64,000 nt of DNA. It comes from Promethearchaeota archaeon (lineage in GTDB: Archaea; Asgardarchaeota; Lokiarchaeia; Sigyniarchaeales; SOKP01). Under the pieces are notes generated by a model that saw only the letters and a program-made list of their open reading frames with translations, searched no databases and was not told the DNA's origin. Location: contig JAHLWP010000017.1 in assembly GCA_019057865.1 (NCBI GenBank), forward strand, positions 16,713-80,712, written 5' to 3'. The translations under genes and the position numbers were made by a program. Positions 41,336 to 50,879 of this stretch are shown here, piece after piece (within the stretch, counting starts at the first letter, position 1; every line of letters begins with the position of its first letter).

Positions 41336-41398
41336 GCGCCGATTTATAGTGTTTTTATGAGAATTTAATTTGATGAATAAAAATCTCCAAATCGGCGC
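41336..41398. other. GC-ended long inverted repeat between convergent genes
   Basis: GCGCCGATTT at 41336-41345 is perfectly complementary to AAATCGGCGC at 41389-41398. The spacer continues the pairing imperfectly (GTTTTTATGAG against GAATAAAAATCTC), so the whole 63 bases can form one long hairpin. Its GC-rich arms stand out in AT-rich DNA. It is between the hexuloisomerase (+) and kinase-like (-) genes, suitable as bidirectional terminator or small RNA. Confidence 0.65.
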
Positions 41399-41403
41399 AC
41401 ATT

Positions 41404-42273
41404 TTACATTAATAAGGCGCCAATTGCAGCACAAAATTCTGAATTGTTTAAGAATATTGCTTTTTTTTTGTTAATCTTACAGATTAGTGATAACATTTTC
41501 TTTGCTAACCTATTTTCTTTTAAAAATCCACCACAAAAGACAATACTTAAAATATCATTATTGTCAGCCATCAAGTTTGCCATTGTGCCTATATTTTCCC
41601 CGATCATGCTTATTATGGAATTAATAAAATCCTCTTTTTTCAAATTATTCATGGTAAAACTAAGATCAATCTTTCCTAAGGATGCCGCTGTAAACTCCCT
41701 AAATAGTAAATCAACTCTATCATCTTCAGGAGCATAAATATCAGAAACTTTTAAATCAACATTATATCTATTTCCTTTTTTGGCTAGGTTTAATGCCTCT
41801 TGGAAATTATCCGAATTGAATAAAATTCTAATCAGTCCCATAAAAAAACCTCCTCCCATAGCAGTACCTCCCAAGTGCTCAATAGAATCTTTTTTAGAAA
41901 CCATCGAAGTTCCAGTTCCGATGGTCACGATTAATGAAGGAGATAATTCTTTCTTTTTTTCTAATAAATAAAGGATTTCAATTCCTTTAACATTAGCTTC
42001 AAATTCATTTATTAATTTTGTTTCAACTGTTTTTGAATAGTTTCGATATAAATTGAAGCTTTTTCCTCCTGTAAAATTAATTTTTTTAAATTGTTTTACA
42101 TTCGACTCTAAAGCTATTTTGAGTGAAGTTAAATCAGTTTGAGTTAGAAAGTAAGATAATTGTAATTTATCACCATTTAAATATGCAATTTTGGAAAGAG
42201 TTTGTCCCATATCGACTCCAATTGTATCTGCTGGTATTTGAACATTTAGATTATCTATGTTTATACAGAACAT
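41404..42273 (-). CDS. Type II pantothenate kinase-like protein
   Basis: 289 residues of the actin-like ATPase fold. The phosphate-1 motif DTIGVDMGQTLSKIAYL, the adenosine/phosphate-2 VTIGTGTSMV with HLGGTAMGGGFFMGL, and the terminal IVFCGGFLKEN are those of type II pantothenate kinases (CoaW/PANK family). The reaction would be ATP-dependent phosphorylation of pantothenate, first step of CoA synthesis. Most archaea use pantoate kinase instead, so the presence here is notable. A neighbouring fold member with another substrate is possible. Confidence 0.75.
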   Translation of the reverse strand: MFCINIDNLNVQIPADTIGVDMGQTLSKIAYLNGDKLQLSYFLTQTDLTSLKIALESNVKQFKKINFTGGKSFNLYRNYSKTVETKLINEFEANVKGIEILYLLEKKKELSPSLIVTIGTGTSMVSKKDSIEHLGGTAMGGGFFMGLIRILFNSDNFQEALNLAKKGNRYNVDLKVSDIYAPEDDRVDLLFREFTAASLGKIDLSFTMNNLKKEDFINSIISMIGENIGTMANLMADNNDILSIVFCGGFLKENRLAKKMLSLICKINKKKAIFLNNSEFCAAIGALLM

Positions 42274-42363
42274 CTTTTTTATCCCTTAACTTAAAATTCT
42301 AATCTTTCATTATTTTATATTAATATTTCAATTTAATAAATCAATTTTGTAAATCATTCTTAC

Positions 42364-43836
42364 ATGATAGATCAGCCAAGCTTAGAAAATGTTGAAGTTG
42401 CAATAATTAAGGGAAATACCCCAAAAGAGGGTGTTCTGGAAGGAATTGAGAAACTTGGGGGAATCTCCAAATTTATTAATAAAGGAGATCAAGTTTTCAT
42501 TAAATTTAATTTAAATTTACCTCATGGCTTTCCAACAAATACTAATTTTAACGTATTAAAGGCATTAATTAAATCTTGTAAGAAAGCAGGGGCTAACAAA
42601 ATCTACTTGGGAAGTTTTCCAGTTAAAGGTTTTTCAATTTATGCAATTTCAAATTTATTAGGGCTTCATAACTATTTTGAAACTCTTGGAGCAGAATTAG
42701 TATATTTAGATAATAGTAACTATTATAACCAGAAAGGAATAAAACCAGATAAATTAAAAGAAATTAAGGAAAAATCATTTTCAAAGGTTGAAGTATATAA
42801 CAATGAAGTAAAATTTCCAAACATAGTCCTTAATTCAGATAAATTAATATTAGTAAATCAAGTTAATGTAGAGCCTTTATTCAAATATAATTTATCAATA
42901 TTAAATTACTATTCAATCATTCCAAATGCATATCAGGAAATTGATAAGAATGTACGGGCAGGAAAGGATTATTTATTTCTTGATCAATACAAACAAGATC
43001 TAGTTTCAAAAATTATTGACATTTCTACAATAAAAAAACCCGATTTAGTAATAAATGATTTATTTTATATAATGGAAGAAGCTGGTCCGTATATTTATAA
43101 GGATTCAAAACTAAAAACTACAGGCTTAGTTATTGTTGGTAATGATCCTATTGCTGTTGATTTAATTACGTTAAATCTAATGAATATTAATAAGGTTGAT
43201 AGTAAACTAATTTTGGAAGCTCAAAATAAAAGAGTAGGTATTACAGATATTTCAAAAATAAATATCTTGGGAGAAAAATTCGAAGATATTAGTATAAATG
43301 TTTCTTTATGTGCATCGAAGCTTGAAAATATTAAAACACCAAATTTTTCAATTAGATCAGGCAGGTTTTGTTCAGGATGTTCAAAACAGGCTTATCATTT
43401 TTTAAATTTTATCAAAATGCATATGGTAAAAGATTTAAAATATAATCCAAAAAATTCGTTTTTGATTGGGGAAAATCCCTTAGATCCAGAACATTTTGAA
43501 CATATTATTTTATTTGGAGATTGTTGTATTAATAGCACAAAAGATCGTAGTTTTAGAAAAGATATAAAGAGATCTCATAAAAATGTCGCAAATGAATCAA
43601 AACAGAAAAAATTTAAAAAAGTAAAATCCACAAAAAAGGGAAAAACTAAGGTAAAATTAAATAAAAAAATATTGGAATTGCCAGGATGCCCACCCGACAT
43701 ATTTAGCTCTCTAGAACTATTATTAGATTATTATGGAAAAAAAAACTCTCCAAATTTAAAGTTCATTAGTGAAATAATAAAATCATGGAGATCTCAACAA
43801 ACTAAAGAAAAATTAGAGTTATGGGAGGCGCTCTAA
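42364..43836 (+). CDS. DUF362 domain protein
   Basis: 490 residues. N-terminal 300 residues form a DUF362 domain (GDQVFIKFNLNLPHGFPTN, LKALIKSCKKAGANKIYLGS, KPDLVINDLFYIMEEAGPY, IVGNDPIAVDLITLNLM). The C-terminus has cysteines in RFCSGCSKQAY, FGDCCINST and LPGCPPD, a likely Fe-S or metal centre different from the usual ferredoxin domain of DUF362 proteins, with a Lys-rich insert. The function of the family is unknown, often linked to redox or C1 metabolism. It is followed directly by the next gene (1-bp gap). Confidence 0.72.
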   Translation: MIDQPSLENVEVAIIKGNTPKEGVLEGIEKLGGISKFINKGDQVFIKFNLNLPHGFPTNTNFNVLKALIKSCKKAGANKIYLGSFPVKGFSIYAISNLLGLHNYFETLGAELVYLDNSNYYNQKGIKPDKLKEIKEKSFSKVEVYNNEVKFPNIVLNSDKLILVNQVNVEPLFKYNLSILNYYSIIPNAYQEIDKNVRAGKDYLFLDQYKQDLVSKIIDISTIKKPDLVINDLFYIMEEAGPYIYKDSKLKTTGLVIVGNDPIAVDLITLNLMNINKVDSKLILEAQNKRVGITDISKINILGEKFEDISINVSLCASKLENIKTPNFSIRSGRFCSGCSKQAYHFLNFIKMHMVKDLKYNPKNSFLIGENPLDPEHFEHIILFGDCCINSTKDRSFRKDIKRSHKNVANESKQKKFKKVKSTKKGKTKVKLNKKILELPGCPPDIFSSLELLLDYYGKKNSPNLKFISEIIKSWRSQQTKEKLELWEAL

Positions 43837-43837
43837 A

Positions 43838-45421
43838 ATGATGATCAATGAAAAATTCAAAAATAACTGGAAAAAAATCATTGATTTTAATTCTAAAGCA
43901 AATATTGTAGAAGATATCAAAGGGTTAAAAGAAATTGTTAGAATTCCCTTAACACCTATAAATCTAGAAGCGAACATTTTATATTATTTATTCGAAATTA
44001 TTTATCCAAAATTTATAACTGATCAACAAAATATACTTGACCTTATTATCTCTGAAGAAGATATTAAGAATAAAACGTTAGGAATATATTTATATCCTAC
44101 AAAAAAAGCTGGTATACATGAAAAAATTGAAAAATTGCCTATAGATATCATTAAAATTAAAGAAAAAGATTTTGATGATTTTGATGAGTTATTTACAAAC
44201 CTTCAAAAAACTATATTGAAAAAAAAGGCAATAAGGATATCAAGCTTTCGATTATTTAAGAAAATTGCGATAGATTTATTAAATAAATATTGTGAACATA
44301 TTGAAACGCTTTCAAATTATGAGTTTATAAAGAGATTTTTAGATTTAATTCAGGATTTAATTGAGAATGATTTATTTTATATATATCCTGAACCCAATAT
44401 TTATAGATTTTTAAAAAAAATTATAACACTATTGAATGGAATTAAATTATCTAAAATTTTTGAATTAATTAACGAATTTACTCCTGTTTTTAATCTTTTA
44501 TTTATTCTTAATTCTAAAAATTTAGTATTAACTTCTCAAATACAAAAAAAGATTTCTAAAACAAAGATATCAGAGATTTTATTAAAAATAGATAAGCTTG
44601 ATGAATTTAGAGTTAATGAAAATCCTCCAAATATTCATGATACAATGATGCAGAATAAACTAAAATTTAAAGTTGATAATGTAATATACCTAAGCCAAAA
44701 TGATATTTTATCTTTTTTTTCAGAGTTATTCGATTTGGAAATCCCATTGAATAAGGATAGTACAAATCTTATTGCCCAAAAAGTTTTATTTGGATATAGA
44801 CGTTTTGAAGATCGTTGGAATATTGCTCCACGACCGACTATTTATAATAACCTTAGAAGATTCATATTTAGACTTTTTGGCTTTAATTTGAATCTTAAAA
44901 AAATCTCACATTGGACAATTCCTAAATTGCTCTCTAATTGTATTAATGTCTACTTTGGATTAAATTCTAAGGTTTTAGTTTTTTTAACTAATATTCAAAA
45001 CTATAAAAACTTAAATTTAAAGACAATAGATTATCTAAAAGTTGCTTCAGAAAATATATTCTTATTAGAAATTGAGAATAGTTCCTTGACGAAAGTAATC
45101 CCAATTAAAAGATCTAATCTTTTTTCTAGTAAAATTGAATCTCTTGAATTAATAAGATCAAAGATTTCTGAAACTTATGGCTTTATATCATCAATATTAA
45201 TAATCGATAAATATCTGATGATGAAATTTTTAGAGCTATTTGTTTTTAAATTAACTAAATTTTCTCCCTTTAAAAAATTAAAGACATTGAAATTATTTAA
45301 AGAAAAATCTTATTTTAATATGTATCCAGAGCCTCCAATTTATAAATTGTTCCAACAAAAACGAATTATTTCATTTTTAAGATTAATATTGCCCATTTTG
45401 ATTGATAAACATGAATTTTAA
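43838..45421 (+). CDS. Large unrecognised protein, partner of the DUF362 gene
   Basis: 527 residues, ATG 43838. GGGAGGCG about 12 bases upstream, inside the previous gene, is the ribosome site, so the two genes are translationally linked. Sequence is Lys/Ile/Leu/Phe-rich, with a repeated motif: LFYIYPEPNIYRFLKKIITL, NIAPRPTIYNNLRRFIFRLF and YFNMYPEPPIYKLFQQKR share a [YR]P-[EP]PxIYxx[LF] core. No known domain. Three copies of this motif suggest internal repeats. Soluble by composition. Function unknown. Confidence 0.6.
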   Translation: MMINEKFKNNWKKIIDFNSKANIVEDIKGLKEIVRIPLTPINLEANILYYLFEIIYPKFITDQQNILDLIISEEDIKNKTLGIYLYPTKKAGIHEKIEKLPIDIIKIKEKDFDDFDELFTNLQKTILKKKAIRISSFRLFKKIAIDLLNKYCEHIETLSNYEFIKRFLDLIQDLIENDLFYIYPEPNIYRFLKKIITLLNGIKLSKIFELINEFTPVFNLLFILNSKNLVLTSQIQKKISKTKISEILLKIDKLDEFRVNENPPNIHDTMMQNKLKFKVDNVIYLSQNDILSFFSELFDLEIPLNKDSTNLIAQKVLFGYRRFEDRWNIAPRPTIYNNLRRFIFRLFGFNLNLKKISHWTIPKLLSNCINVYFGLNSKVLVFLTNIQNYKNLNLKTIDYLKVASENIFLLEIENSSLTKVIPIKRSNLFSSKIESLELIRSKISETYGFISSILIIDKYLMMKFLELFVFKLTKFSPFKKLKTLKLFKEKSYFNMYPEPPIYKLFQQKRIISFLRLILPILIDKHEF

Positions 45422-45470
45422 TGACAATTCATGTTTTTAATTCATTTATCCTAAAAAAAATAATATTAAC

Positions 45471-46562
45471 TTATTTGATAAATCCTTTTGCTACTAGAAG
45501 TTCTGCATTTAATATAGCACCACCAGCTGCCCCTCGTATAGTATTATGACTTAAAGCTACAAATTTAACATCAAATACATTATCCTTTCTTAATCTACCA
45601 ATTGTTACTGCCATACCTTTGTCATTATCTCTATCCTTTTTGGGTTGCGGCCTATCTATCTCCTCTAAGTAAATTATTGGTTGTTTTGGAGCAAATGGTA
45701 AGTTTAATTCTTGAGGAACTGATTTGAATTCTTTCCAGATTTTTAAAATTTCTTCTATTGTTGGTTTATTATCTTTAAATTTTAAATTTATACAAGCAAT
45801 ATGACCATCAGCAACGGGAACCCGAGTACATGTTGTACTAATTTGAATCGAATCATTATTAACTATTCCACTATCAGTGACTGTTCCTAATATTTTTAAA
45901 GGCTCTTTTTCAGATTTTTCTTCCTCGCCATTAATATAGGGAATAATATTATCAATAATGTCTAGAGATGGTACTCCTGGATAACCTGCTCCAGAGACCG
46001 CTTGTAAAGTAGTTACTATCATTTTTTCTACTTTATATCCTGCTTTTTCTAAAGCATAAATAGGAGTCATATAACTTTGAACTGAACAGTTTGGTTTGAC
46101 AGAAACAAAGCCCTTAGAAAAACCTCTCCTTTGCTGTTGAATAGGAATAACATTAATATGATCATAATTAATTTCGCCGATAATCATAGGTACATCAGGA
46201 GTCCATCTATGAGCAGAATTATTAGATATTACTACAATTCCCTTTTCAGCATATTTAAATTCGAGCTCTTTAATTTTCTCTTTAGTGGGCATTGTTATAG
46301 CAGAAAACATTAAACTAACTCCTGAAGGGATAGATTTGAAATCTTGGACATCTCTTACTATCAAATCCTTGATATCAGATGGTATTGATATTGGCATTTG
46401 CCACTTGGTCTTTACAGCTTCTTCATATTTCTTTCCTGATGATTTTGGAGATGCAGCAACGTCTACTATTTGAAACCAAGGATGATTTTGTAATAACTTT
46501 ATATAATTCTGACCTACTACACCTGTGGCTCCTAAGATTCCTATAGGTTTTTTTTCTTTCAT
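45471..46562 (-). CDS. asd: Aspartate-semialdehyde dehydrogenase
   Basis: 363 residues from ATG 46562, preceded by AGGTTGAT. NADP-binding GILGATGVVGQNYI at the N-terminus, catalytic Cys in VKPNCSVQSYM near residue 165, PGVPSLDI, TCTRVPVADGH with the substrate-binding region and a C-terminal RGAAGGAILNAE. It makes aspartate semialdehyde for Lys, Thr and Met synthesis. The type is the archaeal/fungal form. Alone on the minus strand. Confidence 0.93.
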   Translation of the reverse strand: MKEKKPIGILGATGVVGQNYIKLLQNHPWFQIVDVAASPKSSGKKYEEAVKTKWQMPISIPSDIKDLIVRDVQDFKSIPSGVSLMFSAITMPTKEKIKELEFKYAEKGIVVISNNSAHRWTPDVPMIIGEINYDHINVIPIQQQRRGFSKGFVSVKPNCSVQSYMTPIYALEKAGYKVEKMIVTTLQAVSGAGYPGVPSLDIIDNIIPYINGEEEKSEKEPLKILGTVTDSGIVNNDSIQISTTCTRVPVADGHIACINLKFKDNKPTIEEILKIWKEFKSVPQELNLPFAPKQPIIYLEEIDRPQPKKDRDNDKGMAVTIGRLRKDNVFDVKFVALSHNTIRGAAGGAILNAELLVAKGFIK

Positions 46563-46788
46563 TAAGATCAACCTGTTAAATTTTATGTTTTAATTTTTAA
46601 TGAGTTAATATTGAATAACTTTTAGATTTTTACCAAAATATACTTCGAGCTTTTCCTTGAAATTTTAAACCATCATCATTTTATTAAGTTTTTAATTATT
46701 AGAAACGTTATTGTGTATCAGATTAGTGAATTTGTTTGATTAAAAAATTAAAATATCATTTATAATAAATATTTAGAAGTGAAATTTT

Positions 46789-47319
46789 GTGCACAGACAT
46801 CATGATGATTTAGAAGAAGAAGCAGAAAAGTTAGAAAATCAATCCAAAGAAGAATTCAATAAAAAAAATTATACAATAGCAATTTCTCTCTTAAATGAAG
46901 CAAAAGAAGTTTACAAACAATTGGGATATGGAGGAAAAGTGGGAATCATTCAAAAACGGATTTCCCAAATGAAGAATCTTATGGCATTTGAAAAACAGGA
47001 TACATATCTTAAAACTAAAAACGAAGCACAATTTCAACAACGCATTGATAAAGTATTAACTGAAAAGAAACGATATGAACATAAACAAATAGAGTCTTTA
47101 AAAGAAATTCCACCCCAAATAAAAGGAAAACTTGAAAAAATAAATTTATTAAAAGAGAAAGTGGAAAAAGAATTAAAATTAGGCAGAATTGAAAGAGTTA
47201 AAGGAAGATATGAATATATTATAGAGTTATATAAATCTATTCCTAAAAGTATAGTAAACTCATCATTTGAGATCTTAGAAATTGAAAGAATACTATCATC
47301 TTTAGGAGATAAAAAATAA
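46789..47319 (+). CDS. Small helical protein with TPR/MIT-like N-terminus
   Basis: 176 residues, GTG start at 46789. The first 55 residues (EEEAEKLENQSKEEFNKKNY, IAISLLNEAKEVYKQLG) form a helix pair of the TPR/MIT type, where MIT domains bind ESCRT-III tails in eukaryotes and archaea. The rest is one long coiled coil and a short helical end. The assignment to MIT or TPR cannot be decided by eye. It lies 48 bp upstream of the NOG1-like GTPase and is probably in its operon. Confidence 0.5.
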   Translation: MHRHHDDLEEEAEKLENQSKEEFNKKNYTIAISLLNEAKEVYKQLGYGGKVGIIQKRISQMKNLMAFEKQDTYLKTKNEAQFQQRIDKVLTEKKRYEHKQIESLKEIPPQIKGKLEKINLLKEKVEKELKLGRIERVKGRYEYIIELYKSIPKSIVNSSFEILEIERILSSLGDKK

Positions 47320-47367
47320 AATTTCATCATTCATTTTAAATTTTAATTAGCTAATTCTTGAGATTAT

Positions 47368-48411
47368 ATGAAAAATCCATTTGATCGCTTTTATCACGTG
47401 CTAAACTCACAGGAATTATTAGATATAGCCTTTAAAAGAGGGATGAAAAGCTCTGCTCAAGTTTCAAGAAATGCTCCTAAACTAATTAAGGCAAAAAAAA
47501 AAGAATCAAAGCGTATAAAGGTTACAATTGATAATTTAGTTAACAGGATTTTTAATATAATAAAAATGGTGCCAATGATAGACGATCTTCCAGATTTTTA
47601 CAGAGAATTAGCTTCACTTTTAGTTAATACAAATAATTTAAAATTAACTTTAGGTAAATTAAATGGAATTTTACCTGTTCTAAGGCAAATTGAAAGAGAA
47701 TATACCAGTAAATTACGCAAAATCGAAATACCTAAAGAAGGAGATCAATTGCGAAGAGCTGCTTTTGGAAGAATATCATCAATTATTAATAAACAAAACA
47801 AAAATCTTATTTATTTGAATAGCATAAGAGGAAAATTAAGAGAAATTCCTTCAATTGATCCCGCTTCGCCTTGTGTTGTTTTTGCAGGATATCCTAATGT
47901 AGGAAAAAGTAGTCTTGTAAAAAATATTTCTACTAATAAAAAAATTGAAGTTCAAGAATACCCATTTACTACAAAAAAATTAATAATAGGTCATTTAGAA
48001 ATTAAAAGAAAATTTGATAAGATTATATTGCAATGCTTGGATACTCCAGGAATTTTGGACCGCCCAATGGCAAAAAGGAATAATATTGAACTACAAGCAA
48101 TTTTGGCACTAAGATTGATCTCTGATTTTATAGTCTTTGTTTTTGATCCTACTCCTGCATGTGGTTATTCAATTGATTCTCAAGTAGAGTTGTATTATGA
48201 AATTAAATCTAATTTCACTAAAGATGGAAAAATAAATCTTTTTATAATAATAAATAAAATGGATTTAGCAAGTTCTTCAGAAATAGAATATCTAAAGAAA
48301 CAATTACAAATACAGGAAGAGGACTATTTTTTAACTAACGCTTTAACAGGAGAAAATCTTGATCAACTAATAAGTTATTTTAATAATAGATACACTGATA
48401 AAAATAGATAA
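47368..48411 (+). CDS. NOG1-like GTPase
   Basis: 347 residues. N-terminal 160 residues are the helical NOG1 domain (NPFDRFYHVL, ILPVLRQIEREYTSKLR). The G domain follows: G1 GYPNVGKSS, G2 region EYPFTTKK, G3 DTPGILDRPM, G4 NKMD. NOG1 acts in 50S/60S subunit assembly. The usual C-terminal extension of eukaryotic NOG1 is absent, as in archaea. The gene ends 4 bp before mfnF, so it starts a GTPase-mfnF-mfnE cluster. Confidence 0.88.
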   Translation: MKNPFDRFYHVLNSQELLDIAFKRGMKSSAQVSRNAPKLIKAKKKESKRIKVTIDNLVNRIFNIIKMVPMIDDLPDFYRELASLLVNTNNLKLTLGKLNGILPVLRQIEREYTSKLRKIEIPKEGDQLRRAAFGRISSIINKQNKNLIYLNSIRGKLREIPSIDPASPCVVFAGYPNVGKSSLVKNISTNKKIEVQEYPFTTKKLIIGHLEIKRKFDKIILQCLDTPGILDRPMAKRNNIELQAILALRLISDFIVFVFDPTPACGYSIDSQVELYYEIKSNFTKDGKINLFIIINKMDLASSSEIEYLKKQLQIQEEDYFLTNALTGENLDQLISYFNNRYTDKNR

Positions 48412-48415
48412 TATA

Positions 48416-49501
48416 ATGGAAAAACCTGAATTATATATTTTAGGGTTAGATATTGGAGGTGCTAATACCAAAGCGACCCTGATTAAATTTAAAAATTCAA
48501 AAATAATAAAATCATTCTCTTATATCGAATATTTTCCTTTTTGGGAAAAAACTCTAAAAGAAATTCCTGAGACGTTAAAAAGAATAAATAGTAATATTAT
48601 AGAAAAAAATAATTTAAAACTAAAAATTATAGATTATATTTCAATAACTATTACAGCAGAGCTTTCAGATGCATTTCAAACTAAACGTGAAGGAATAAAT
48701 ATTATATTAAATGCACTAGAACAAGTTTTTAATACTAAAAAGCTATTTTTCATTAGCATTAATAACAAATTCATCAACTATGAACAAGCAAGAGAGGAAA
48801 ATTTATTAATTGCTGCAGCAAATTGGGTATCAACTGCATTATTCTTAGGAAAATTTGTACCAAAATGCATTTTAATAGATTCAGGCTCCACTACGATTGA
48901 TCTTATCCCTATTTTGAATTCAATACCCTGTACTAAAGGTAAAACTGATGTAGAAAGATTAATGAATCATGAACTAATTTATACAGGAGGGTTAAGAGCA
49001 ACAATTCCTTCTATTACCCATTTTGTTCCATGTAAAGGTAAAAATATTAGGATTTCATTTGAAAAATTTGCATTAATTTCTGATGTCCATAGAATTCTAA
49101 ATAATATTTCTCAAGAAGAATATATTAATGATACTGCTGATGGTCGTTCTAAATCTTTAGAAGATTGTTATGCGCGATTAGCTAGAATTCTTTGTATGGA
49201 TTTAGAGATGGTTACTAAAGAAGATTTAAATATAATTGCTAAATTCATTTATGATAAACAATTAGAACTAGTATCAACTGAAATTCAAGAATTTATGAAG
49301 GAATTAATAGTTAGATTACCCGAATTTAAACAAAATCCTCAATTTGTTATAACAGGGTTTTCAGCTCACTTTTTAGTAAGAAGGGCTTTAGAAAAGCGTG
49401 GATATAATAATATTCTAACCTATGAAAGTATCACAAAAATTCCTGATCATATTAATTCCTCTGCTTTCGCTGTTGCTGGAGCACTTTATTCTCAATTATA
49501 A
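48416..49501 (+). CDS. mfnF: Methanofuran biosynthesis protein MfnF-like (hydantoinase A/kinase fold)
   Basis: 361 residues. Begins LGLDIGGANTKATLIKF, the signature of the H4MPT-linked C1 transfer pathway protein family. Further features: ISITITAELSDAFQTKREG, LIDSGSTTIDLIPI, RLMNHELIYTGGLRATIPS, VPCKGKN and DTADGRSKSLEDCYARLARI. MfnF joins the furan phosphate to tyramine-glutamate in methanofuran synthesis. It is immediately followed by mfnE (13 bp gap), which gives its substrate. This implies a methanofuran-dependent C1 pathway. Confidence 0.85.
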   Translation: MEKPELYILGLDIGGANTKATLIKFKNSKIIKSFSYIEYFPFWEKTLKEIPETLKRINSNIIEKNNLKLKIIDYISITITAELSDAFQTKREGINIILNALEQVFNTKKLFFISINNKFINYEQAREENLLIAAANWVSTALFLGKFVPKCILIDSGSTTIDLIPILNSIPCTKGKTDVERLMNHELIYTGGLRATIPSITHFVPCKGKNIRISFEKFALISDVHRILNNISQEEYINDTADGRSKSLEDCYARLARILCMDLEMVTKEDLNIIAKFIYDKQLELVSTEIQEFMKELIVRLPEFKQNPQFVITGFSAHFLVRRALEKRGYNNILTYESITKIPDHINSSAFAVAGALYSQL

Positions 49502-49514
49502 GGTTTAAGAAAAA

Positions 49515-50240
49515 ATGACAATGAATATAGCTGTTTTTAAAATTGGAGGTAAAATTTTAGATAATAGCAATAATCTCATTAATACAATTGCTCAATTAAC
49601 TCAATTATTTGAAGATAAGATTATTAAAAAGCTAATTTTAATCCCTGGTGGAGGGTTTTTAGCAAATTTCGTAAGAAGCATATATAGAGAATTTATATTT
49701 AATGAGGATCTAGCTCATTGGATAGCTATTTATTCTATGGATTATAATGGAATAGAATTAAAAAGAAAATTTCCTCACTTAAAACTATATGATTATTACG
49801 AAACACTAGAACAAGAGAATAGAGGAATGTTTATATTTTTACCTTACAAGTATCTGAAAAAACATGATGAATTACCGCATACGTGGGATGTCACCTCTGA
49901 TTCAATAACTTTGTTTTTAGCTAAAGAACTAGGATTAAGTGAATGTTTTTTAATAAAAGATGTTGATGGTATCTTAAATGATAAAAATGAAGTAATAAAA
50001 GAAATTCCTGCTTCAAAATTCAAAGAGATGAGAGAATTAGGGAAATTATTTAAAATAAAATCCAACATTGAAGAATTAAAAGAAAGAACAAATCCAATTG
50101 ATCCTTTTGTAACAACTCTTATTGAAAAATATAACATATCTTGTATTATTTTAAATGGATCTAAGAACAAGACGAGGATCTTTAATTACTTCAAATCTGC
50201 TAGCAAAGAAGAAAAGATATATACAAAAATAAAATTATAA
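49515..50240 (+). CDS. mfnE: MfnE-like amino acid kinase of methanofuran biosynthesis
   Basis: 241 residues of the amino acid kinase fold. FKIGGKILDNS and the phosphate loop LIPGGGFLANFVR at the N-terminus, AHWIAIYSMDYNG, then TWDVTSDSITLFLAKELG and KDVDGILND. MfnE phosphorylates aminomethyl-furan-methyl phosphate to the diphosphate used by MfnF. It lies directly after mfnF. Together they are the last steps towards APMF-Glu. Start ATG 49515 is chosen; ATG 49521 is possible. Confidence 0.85.
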   Translation: MTMNIAVFKIGGKILDNSNNLINTIAQLTQLFEDKIIKKLILIPGGGFLANFVRSIYREFIFNEDLAHWIAIYSMDYNGIELKRKFPHLKLYDYYETLEQENRGMFIFLPYKYLKKHDELPHTWDVTSDSITLFLAKELGLSECFLIKDVDGILNDKNEVIKEIPASKFKEMRELGKLFKIKSNIEELKERTNPIDPFVTTLIEKYNISCIILNGSKNKTRIFNYFKSASKEEKIYTKIKL

Positions 50241-50377
50241 GCTTTTGAACTAAAATTAGTTGATTTTGACGATATTTTTGTTAAAAGTCATAATTAAAAT
50301 TAAAGTTTTAATTAAATTGAACTTAAATTATAATTAATATAATATATAAATTTAATAAAACAAAGAGTGAAATCAAC

Positions 50378-50878
50378 ATGGATATTGAAGAAATGAAAAA
50401 GAATGCTGATTTTCTAATAAACAATATGAAGGGAATGGATATTCCTGGATCTACAACTGTAAACATTAGATATAGAAATATGGTTAATTTTGCTAAAGTT
50501 TATGGTATAACTGATCCCAAATATGTTGGCCCAGAGGAACAAGGAGTAGTGGCTTGCCATGCTTTTGCAAATTATTTTACGATCAAAGCCATTTATAAAT
50601 TGCTGTTAGGGTTTAAGCTTAATCAAGATGGAAAAGAACGTGGAATTATGCTTGATCCAGGTAAACTCTTACATGCTGGTAATCGATATAATTGGGAAGG
50701 ATGTGTTGATGTTAAACCAGGGGATAAATTGACTGTTACTGGAAAATGTACTGATGTAAAGTTAGTAGAGAAAAATATGATGTTGTTTGCTGATTTTTTA
50801 GTACATGTTAAAAATCAAAATGACGAGCCAGTTTGTAACATTACAATTTCTGCTGGTTTTCGTAAAGGAGGGTATTAA
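50378..50878 (+). CDS. MaoC-like dehydratase, N-terminal (FAS1-DH) type
   Basis: 166 residues of hotdog fold: NIRYRNMVNFAKVYGITDPK (hot dog start), KLLLGFKLNQ, DPGKLLHAGNRYNWEGCVDV and a double strand with VKPGDKLTVTGKCTDVKLVE. The hydratase motif is absent, as in HadA-type subunits. It partners the downstream MaoC gene, with start overlapping. Together they resemble the split 3-hydroxyacyl-ACP/CoA dehydratase HadAB. Start ATG 50378 has GAGTGAAATCAAC upstream. Confidence 0.8.
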   Translation: MDIEEMKKNADFLINNMKGMDIPGSTTVNIRYRNMVNFAKVYGITDPKYVGPEEQGVVACHAFANYFTIKAIYKLLLGFKLNQDGKERGIMLDPGKLLHAGNRYNWEGCVDVKPGDKLTVTGKCTDVKLVEKNMMLFADFLVHVKNQNDEPVCNITISAGFRKGGY

Positions 50879-50879
50879 A

